DNA of 64,000 nt from Flavobacteriaceae bacterium CRH (GTDB lineage: Bacteria; Bacteroidota; Bacteroidia; Flavobacteriales; Flavobacteriaceae), in assembly GCA_001507425.1 (NCBI GenBank), contig LMAJ01000006.1:124001-188000 (forward strand), written 5' to 3'. Below, one piece after another: positions 57,859 to 64,000 of the stretch. Under the pieces are notes generated by a model. That model did not search any database. It saw only the letters and a list, made by a program, of their open reading frames with translations, and had not been told where the DNA came from. The translations under genes and the position numbers were made by a program. The first letter of the stretch is position 1; the number at the start of each line of letters is the position of its first letter.

Positions 57859-58881
57859 ATGAAGAAAATAGGATTTTTATCTTTTGGGCATTGGGCCGAT
57901 CATCCTTCCTATAAAGCTCGTACGGCAAGCGATACACTGCTTCAGTCAATCGATTTGGCTGTTGCTGCAGAGGAAATTGGTTTGGATGGCGCTTATTTCC
58001 GGGTACATCATTTTGCCAGACAACTGGCATCGCCTTTTCCTTTACTTTCGGCCATTGGTGCTAAAACGAGCCAAATAGAAATTGGAACGGGAGTGATCGA
58101 TATGCGGTATGAAAACCCGTTATATATGGTAGAAGATGCCGGTGCCGCTGACTTAATTTCAGGAGGACGTTTACAATTAGGAATTAGTAGGGGATCACCG
58201 GAACAGGTTATTGACGGCTGGCGCTCTTTTGGTTATGAACCGATGGAAGGTGAAACAGATGCCGATATGGGACGCAAAAAAGCTTTGGAGTTTTTAGAAA
58301 GGCTTAAAGGCGAAGGATTTGCTGAGCCAAACCCGTATCCCATGTTCCCAAATCCACCGGGGTTATTGCGCCTTGAGCCATATTCAGAGGGATTGCGAGA
58401 ACGTATTTGGTGGGGAGCTGCCTCTAATGCTACTGCTATCTGGGCAGCCGAAAACGGTATGCACCTGCAAAGTTCTACCCTTAAGTATGATGAAAATGGA
58501 AAACCTTTCCATATTCAACAGGCAGAACAAATCAGGTTGTATAAAGAAGCCTGGAAAAAAGCGGGACATCACCACGAACCACGGGTTTCAGTAAGCCGTT
58601 CAATTTTTGCACTGGTTAATGATCAGGATAGATATTACTTTGGAGATCAGGGTAAAGGATCTGATAGTTTTGGTAATATAGAAAGTGATAAACGGGCAAT
58701 CTTCGGGAAAAGTTATGCAGCTGAGCCGGAAAAACTCATCAAAGAACTAAAGGAAGATGAAGCTATTCAGGAAGCAGATACGTTGCTGCTGACGATACCC
58801 AACACATTGGGCGTTGACTACAACGTACATGTACTGTCATCTATACTAAAATATATTGCGCCAGAAATGGGTTGGCGTTAA
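57859..58881 (+). CDS. LLM-class flavin-dependent monooxygenase
   Basis: With the ATG at 57859 the protein has 340 residues and starts MKKIGFLSFGHWADHPSYK, the normal beginning of bacterial luciferase-like (LLM) enzymes. Typical segments are AAEEIGLDGAYFRVHHFARQ, ETKTSQIEIGTGVIDMRYEN-like strands (here SQIEIGTGVIDM) and GRLQLGISRGSPEQVI for flavin and phosphate contacts. LLM enzymes use reduced FMN and oxygen on small substrates, often in xenobiotic or sulfur-compound metabolism. Single gene between a promoter and a terminator. Substrate unknown. Confidence 0.9.
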   Translation: MKKIGFLSFGHWADHPSYKARTASDTLLQSIDLAVAAEEIGLDGAYFRVHHFARQLASPFPLLSAIGAKTSQIEIGTGVIDMRYENPLYMVEDAGAADLISGGRLQLGISRGSPEQVIDGWRSFGYEPMEGETDADMGRKKALEFLERLKGEGFAEPNPYPMFPNPPGLLRLEPYSEGLRERIWWGAASNATAIWAAENGMHLQSSTLKYDENGKPFHIQQAEQIRLYKEAWKKAGHHHEPRVSVSRSIFALVNDQDRYYFGDQGKGSDSFGNIESDKRAIFGKSYAAEPEKLIKELKEDEAIQEADTLLLTIPNTLGVDYNVHVLSSILKYIAPEMGWR

Positions 58882-58903
58882 TTTTTTTTAAAACCAAATG
58901 CAT

Positions 58904-58936
58904 AAAAGCCCCCAATATTAAAAAAGGGGGCTTTTT
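58904..58936. terminator. Bidirectional terminator
   Basis: AAAAGCCCCC (58904-58913) pairs with GGGGGCTTTT (58926-58935) over a 12-nt AT-rich loop, T-run after. It lies between convergent genes. Confidence 0.85.
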
Positions 58937-58976
58937 ATTTACTTTGTGTTCAATCGGCTTTAACTGTAGAGACAGT

Positions 58977-59264
58977 TTAGATCTTCATTAGAAAAGTTTC
59001 GGATTCTTCTTCTTCTTTTTTATCTTCTTCGGGGTCACTATCTGATTCCTCTTCCCAGTCATTTTCGTCATATTCCGAATCCATATCTTCTTCAAGATCT
59101 TCTTCTAAATCACCAAGTTCCAGATTATAATGGTTACTGGCTGACAATTTTGCCTCGAAAGCGCCGTCCAGATAATCATCATAATTTAATAACAGCTCCT
59201 CTTCATAATATGTCATATCGCCTGCAGATTCTTCAGACGAGTAATGGTAGTTTTCGGATTTCAT
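58977..59264 (-). CDS. Small highly acidic protein (second acidic paralogue)
   Basis: This 95-residue protein has a Tyr/Glu-rich first half and a nearly pure Asp/Glu second half (DLEEDLEED, EYDEND, EEDKKEEEESE). It shares composition and short tracts with the protein at 12069-12380. No hydrophobic core or motif is seen, so it is probably disordered and cytoplasmic. It lies between a terminator and a 191-bp spacer and is likely monocistronic. Confidence 0.7.
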   Translation of the reverse strand: MKSENYHYSSEESAGDMTYYEEELLLNYDDYLDGAFEAKLSASNHYNLELGDLEEDLEEDMDSEYDENDWEEESDSDPEEDKKEEEESETFLMKI

Positions 59265-59455
59265 ATAAATCAGTTTAAAATTAATAGTTTACCAATAGTC
59301 TGATTTTTCAATTAGACTTAATTAAAAGTACATTTTTCTATCATTAGTGATTTTATACAATTTTCCTGAAGGATTGTCAAATTTTCATCTTAAGATTGAT
59401 TATTAGGCCCGGATATTCTTTAGCGCAGCCAAATTGTTTTTAATGTATATAAATA

Positions 59456-60250
59456 CTATTGAGCATCCCAAGCGGCACTAGGATAATAAATAGAACTTGT
59501 TACCGGAGCTTTCCAGTACTCCTGACTGCCACCACGGAAGGTGTGGAGACTTACAGCATTAACGTTTCGTTTAGAATCATTAGTCACCCAACGAATTGTT
59601 TGATTCAATATCTCCGTACCATTTACATAATATTTGACGTATCCGTTAGTATTTGACCCGGTATTTAACTTAACAGATATCTGGCAGTTATAGGTTACTC
59701 CTTCTTGTATGTAGTACTTTTTTCCAAAATCATTACCATATTGTCCGGGCTGATCTTTATAATAAACATAAGGTTGGAGGTAAGCGCCGCTTCCTTTGGC
59801 AGTATTAGATCCGTTAGGGCAGTACCACATAAATCTCGCACTACCGCCATTACCATCCCATCCTGGGTCTCCGCCGGTGTTTTGATCGCCAATTAATATG
59901 CCGTATCCGCATTTACCGCCTCTGCTCCAATAAAATCCGGAATTAAATTTCATCGTGAACCAAACGGTGTAAAGTCCCTCGGACCAAACTCCATAAGAGG
60001 TACACAAACCACCGGGACACGTTAGTGTATTGGTTTGCAATGTAATGGTTCTGGCTCCCGCACCTCCGCCTGCTAATGCGGCATTCGCTAAGGCATTTTT
60101 GTTAGTGGTTTGCGACACGTCGTTGTTAACGATTTCCAGCTCATCTTTGTTAGCACTTTGTGGCGCATTTAAATCTTGTTCCTTTTCGCAGGAATTAAAG
60201 ACTAAAGCTGTAATAAATAGTAAACTGGTTAATTTTAATACTTTTTTCAT
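59456..60250 (-). CDS. PL14-like alginate/polyuronate lyase lipoprotein
   Basis: This 264-residue protein has a lipobox FNSC (Cys at about residue 21), an Asn/Ala/Gly-rich linker to residue 65 and a beta-jelly-roll catalytic domain. The order FNSGFYWSRGGKCGYGILIG, GGSARFMWYCPNGS and LQPYVYYKDQPGQYGNDFGK is the pattern I know from polysaccharide lyase family 14. PL14 enzymes cleave alginate or glucuronan by beta-elimination. Lipid anchoring suggests surface or periplasmic action. It stands alone, without a SusC/SusD pair beside it, so it may help other loci. Confidence 0.8.
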   Translation of the reverse strand: MKKVLKLTSLLFITALVFNSCEKEQDLNAPQSANKDELEIVNNDVSQTTNKNALANAALAGGGAGARTITLQTNTLTCPGGLCTSYGVWSEGLYTVWFTMKFNSGFYWSRGGKCGYGILIGDQNTGGDPGWDGNGGSARFMWYCPNGSNTAKGSGAYLQPYVYYKDQPGQYGNDFGKKYYIQEGVTYNCQISVKLNTGSNTNGYVKYYVNGTEILNQTIRWVTNDSKRNVNAVSLHTFRGGSQEYWKAPVTSSIYYPSAAWDAQ

Positions 60251-60712
60251 TTTTAAAACTTTAAGGTTAATAATAATTAATGGTTAGTAAAGAGTGATTA
60301 CATTATTGATTGCTGAAAGAGAAGTTTTTTTCAATTCTAAAAATTGACAGCAATACAATTAGTAATTCACATTGCAAAGTTGATTAATCACAATTTGTAT
60401 TGGGAGAAAAAAAGTACGATTTTAGGTACACAAAAATCCGACTGATGTATTTTGTGTATATTTTTAATTCTTTAATCGTGAAATCATTAAAATAAATATT
60501 AAAAAATTATGTAACATTCAAATAATTATGAATACAGAATCCTTGCGGGTTTAATTTTCTATACAATTAAGTTTATTTAATAGAAAACAAGTTTAGTTGC
60601 TGATTTGCTGGGAATTGTATAACTTCTTGCTGAAATTAAATACTTTTTTTGCCTAAAGCAGTTTGTACCTTAGTCTTAAATTAAAATATTTTATAATCAA
60701 AAAAAGTAAGTT
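60251..60712. promoter_or_regulatory. 462-bp divergent spacer
   Basis: AT-rich, with no gene of supportable length. On the minus strand CAACTTTG (60375-60382, seven of eight to TAnnTTTG) could be the -7 of the lyase gene, but it is 125 bp from the start. CAATACAA and TTGTATTG form an 8-bp inverted repeat nearby. I saw no good promoter for the small gene at 60713. Confidence 0.35.
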
Positions 60713-60880
60713 ATGGCAGAAATAAAAATTGTAAAAAAGAAGCCGATATGGCCATGGATTGTAGCAGTACTGTTAATCGCAGCGATTATATACTTCGTAT
60801 TTGTAAAAAATAATGAGGTTACAAGCATAAACGGTACAGAAATCGAAAACACTACAAGTACAGATACTATAACTCGTTAA
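60713..60880 (+). CDS. 55-residue single-span membrane protein
   Basis: The frame ATG 60713 to TAA 60880 gives 55 residues. It has a Lys-rich N-terminus (KIVKKKPIWP), one hydrophobic helix (WIVAVLLIAAIIYFVFV) and a Thr/Glu/Asn-rich extracytoplasmic tail. The positive-inside rule puts the N-terminus in the cytoplasm. No family is recognised, but the sequence looks like a real small membrane protein with natural codon use. It precedes the PRC-barrel gene by 176 bp on the same strand, and they may be expressed together under stress. Both function and co-expression are unproved. Confidence 0.65.
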   Translation: MAEIKIVKKKPIWPWIVAVLLIAAIIYFVFVKNNEVTSINGTEIENTTSTDTITR

Positions 60881-61056
60881 CGAGGAAATAGACAGGAATG
60901 AACACAATATTTTCATTCTCAGGAACGAAAGTATCTTTTTACATTATCGACAAAATTGACGATGTTGATTGCATGCAGATTGAGTAAAGTATCAATCAAT
61001 GCTTTCTGCAATTAAACTTAGCAGAAAAAATGAATTTATAATATTAAAAAAGAATT

Positions 61057-61569
61057 ATGGAAAATAAAGATAGAAATTTATACAGACTGGACGAACTTTC
61101 TGATTATAAAGTCGCTTCAAATTATTCTGACGTAACAGGATGGAAGGTAGTAGACTCTGACAACCGCACCATAGGTAAAATAGATAATCTTTGGGTTAAT
61201 AAAGATATGCAGCGTGTTGTTTATCTGGATGTAAATGTAGACAAGGCATTAATAGATGACAGCCATAATGAGGTACATGATGCTATAGCGCAAGACAATG
61301 GCAAGGAATTTATATATAAAGACGGAGACAGCCATATTATTATTCCGATTGGATCTGTATCGATAAATAAAGACACGAAAATCGTACTTGCCAACGGCAT
61401 AGGATATGATACCTTTAGAAACACGAGCAGATATAACAGGCAGAATAATTTTGACAGGGATTATGAAAGAAGGGTAATGAAATCGTATTATTCTGAAAAT
61501 GATCCTGACTCTGGCTATGATAGCGATGATGATGCTTTTTACAGACGCAGAGAATTTGACAACCACTAA
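61057..61569 (+). CDS. PRC-barrel domain protein
   Basis: This 170-residue cytoplasmic protein has an N-terminal PRC-barrel (about 15-105): ASNYSDVTGWKVVDSDNRTI, RVVYLDVNVDKALIDDS and HIIIPIGSVSINKDTKIVLA. It is followed by a hydrophilic tail rich in Asp, Arg, Tyr and Asn (FDRDYERRVMKSYYSENDPD). PRC-barrels act in RNA processing, photosynthetic centres or stress responses; bacterial stand-alone forms are often stress-induced. The tail may bind nucleic acid or a partner. Confidence 0.82.
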   Translation: MENKDRNLYRLDELSDYKVASNYSDVTGWKVVDSDNRTIGKIDNLWVNKDMQRVVYLDVNVDKALIDDSHNEVHDAIAQDNGKEFIYKDGDSHIIIPIGSVSINKDTKIVLANGIGYDTFRNTSRYNRQNNFDRDYERRVMKSYYSENDPDSGYDSDDDAFYRRREFDNH

Positions 61570-61610
61570 TGTTAGCGGTTGGCACATATTAAATCAGGAA
61601 TAAAAAACAA

Positions 61611-61648
61611 AAAAAGATCAAACATTATATTTAATGTTTGATCTTTTT
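61611..61648 (+). terminator. Intrinsic terminator after the PRC-barrel gene
   Basis: A 17-bp perfect stem (61611-61627 with 61632-61648) containing AAGATCAAACATTA, 4-nt loop, T-run after. Confidence 0.88.
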
Positions 61649-61852
61649 TTTCGTAATCAGCAATATTTAAACTATTGATATATGGGCGGGATCATCATCT
61701 TAAATAGGAATTATATTTATTTATTAATACTAAGGTTTAAAATTATAAATTTGCCCTTCAGGACTATTCTTAAAAAATTAAAATTTAGAATTTGATTTTT
61801 TTATTTTAAGATTTTCAACTCTTTTGTAGTCTGAAAATTTCAATTTTACAAT

Positions 61853-62719
61853 ATGAAAACATTCACGGATTTTAAATCGTATAATCAGTTTATGGGTATG
61901 GAAATACCTCTGGATAATGATATTGATGTAGGTTATTATGATCCTCCAAAAATAATTTTAAGTTCGCAGCCTGTTGTCGTAGATTTTTACAGGATTTCTA
62001 TCAAAATAAAATATAAAAGAAAATCTACTCCGGATGCTGCGCCTGTTTCTGCAGTGTTTTTTAATACACCAGATTTAATTATCGAACCAGGTTGGGATGC
62101 AGAACCTAATTATACCGGAATGTATCTTCAGCTATCAAAAAAGATTATCGAAGAAAACAGGTTTTTATTCAAAACGTATTTAGATTACGGACAGCACGAA
62201 GCTTTATATTTAACCGATGATGAAGTCGAAGAAGTGTCTGCAGTTTTTAAATTAATGATAAAATATTATGAAAGTGAGATTAAACATTTTGCAGTTTTAC
62301 TTTCTTATGTAAATGTGCTTGTATGTCTGGTAGAGGCATTTTACAAAAGGCAATTCTCTACAGATCCTAAACAGTACAATCGTGTTGTTACAGATTTTCA
62401 ACAAAGCCTTATCGACTATTATAACCAGCCTGTAAAACAACTTCCAAACGTTCAGTATTTTGCAGATCAATTGGGATTGACGGCGAATTATTTGGGCGAT
62501 ATCATGAAGCATTTTACTCAGAAACCGGCTTTGGAGCATATCCATGATTTTATTGTAAAAAGGGCAAAAGAATTATTGGTTCAAAATCAAAAGCTGAATA
62601 CGGCTGAAGTTGCTTACGAACTAGGTTTTGAATATCCCAATTACTTTTCAAAATTCTTTAAAAAGCAAGTACATCTCACACCAAAAGAATACCGATTGCA
62701 AGCCATCGGCAGAAATTAA
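61853..62719 (+). CDS. AraC-family transcriptional regulator
   Basis: This 288-residue regulator has a cupin-like ligand-binding region (about 30-180) and two helix-turn-helix units at the C-terminus: LPNVQYFADQLGLTANYLGD and LNTAEVAYELGFEYPNYFSKFF, then the conserved HLTPKEYR ending. It resembles the edge gene at 1-771 (QYFADQLGLTANYLGD against QYLSDHLNISPSYLSD). The aldo/keto reductase starts 133 bp downstream behind a terminator, so the regulator probably controls it in trans from its own promoter. Confidence 0.92.
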   Translation: MKTFTDFKSYNQFMGMEIPLDNDIDVGYYDPPKIILSSQPVVVDFYRISIKIKYKRKSTPDAAPVSAVFFNTPDLIIEPGWDAEPNYTGMYLQLSKKIIEENRFLFKTYLDYGQHEALYLTDDEVEEVSAVFKLMIKYYESEIKHFAVLLSYVNVLVCLVEAFYKRQFSTDPKQYNRVVTDFQQSLIDYYNQPVKQLPNVQYFADQLGLTANYLGDIMKHFTQKPALEHIHDFIVKRAKELLVQNQKLNTAEVAYELGFEYPNYFSKFFKKQVHLTPKEYRLQAIGRN

Positions 62720-62727
62720 AATAAATC

Positions 62728-62756
62728 AAAAACGCCTCTACAAGGGGCGTTTTTTT
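62728..62756 (+). terminator. Intrinsic terminator after the AraC gene
   Basis: AAACGCCTC pairs with GGGGCGTTT (one T-G pair) across a short loop, followed by a T-run. Confidence 0.78.
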
Positions 62757-62819
62757 ATGATCAGTAATTTGTATCTTTTTTAGAAGTAATCTGTTTCCAT
62801 CGGTTGTTTTTTACAATGG

Positions 62820-63995
<1,176 letters not shown>

Positions 63996-64000
63996 TCTAA

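Overview
The window looks like chromosome from a Flavobacterium-like member of the Bacteroidota. The support is the AT-rich sequence, the near absence of Shine-Dalgarno sites, many TAnnTTTG -7 promoter elements (one at 38019-38048 has the full TTG-N19-TAnnTTTG form), SusC/SusD and FecR/TonB receptor systems, a type IX secretion C-terminal tail, a DUF4249 lipoprotein and a BlaI/BlaR1 pair. I see no rRNA, tRNA, CRISPR array, prophage or insertion sequence. Gene order looks like ordinary accessory chromosome with short regulator-target modules.

From 1 to 17 kb the window is dominated by redox enzymes next to their likely regulators. An AraC regulator (cut by the window edge) lies beside a short-chain dehydrogenase. 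A Crp/Fnr regulator precedes another dehydrogenase with a perfect FNR-type box between them. A VOC/SnoaL fusion and a small lipoprotein follow. Next is a three-subunit molybdenum hydroxylase of the PaoABC type, then a divergent azoreductase/HxlR pair, a second small lipoprotein and a 21-bp-period intergenic repeat. A PhyH oxygenase and a GNAT enzyme precede a second Crp/Fnr regulator, which has the same box arrangement in front of a progesterone-5-beta-reductase-like enzyme. An HxlR gene broken by one stop codon sits divergent to a SnoaL-like gene.

From 17 to 30.5 kb there is an unassigned protein with glutamate-cysteine-ligase-like motifs, next to a likely papain-fold (NlpC/CHAP-like) peptidase. 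A third Crp/Fnr gene leads a small operon with a tautomerase and a SnoaL-like protein. A BlaI/BlaR1 pair follows, controlled by three palindromes at exact 20-bp spacing. Then comes a cell-surface-signalling operon: ECF sigma factor, small protein, FecR anti-sigma factor, STN-TonB receptor and DUF4249 lipoprotein.

From 30.5 to 38.5 kb lie several orphan secreted or lipid-anchored hypothetical proteins, an FAD monooxygenase with an N-terminal zinc-ribbon-like segment, and a GNAT protein with a C-terminal cysteine cluster.

From 38.5 to 54.5 kb the window holds a large secreted GH87-like beta-helix glucanase candidate with a T9SS tail, a PAP2 phosphatase and a methyltransferase. Next is a SusC/SusD pair preceded by a tiny reading frame, MKKRMCCR, and a hairpin, which together look like a cysteine-sensing attenuator. 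A porin-Dabb-cupin operon is divergent from an OmpR-type two-component system.

From 54.5 to 64 kb there is a zinc-ribbon protein, two near-identical glycosyltransferase-like genes flanking a lipoprotein, a luciferase-like monooxygenase, an acidic protein, a PL14-like alginate lyase lipoprotein and two small stress-type proteins. The window ends with an AraC regulator followed by an aldo/keto reductase.

The observations I rate highest are the MKKRMCCR leader upstream of susCD, the two Crp/Fnr-box-reductase modules with matching geometry, the ligase-like/peptidase-like pair at 17.2-19.9 kb, the 21-bp repeat at 11.8 kb and the triple BlaI operator.
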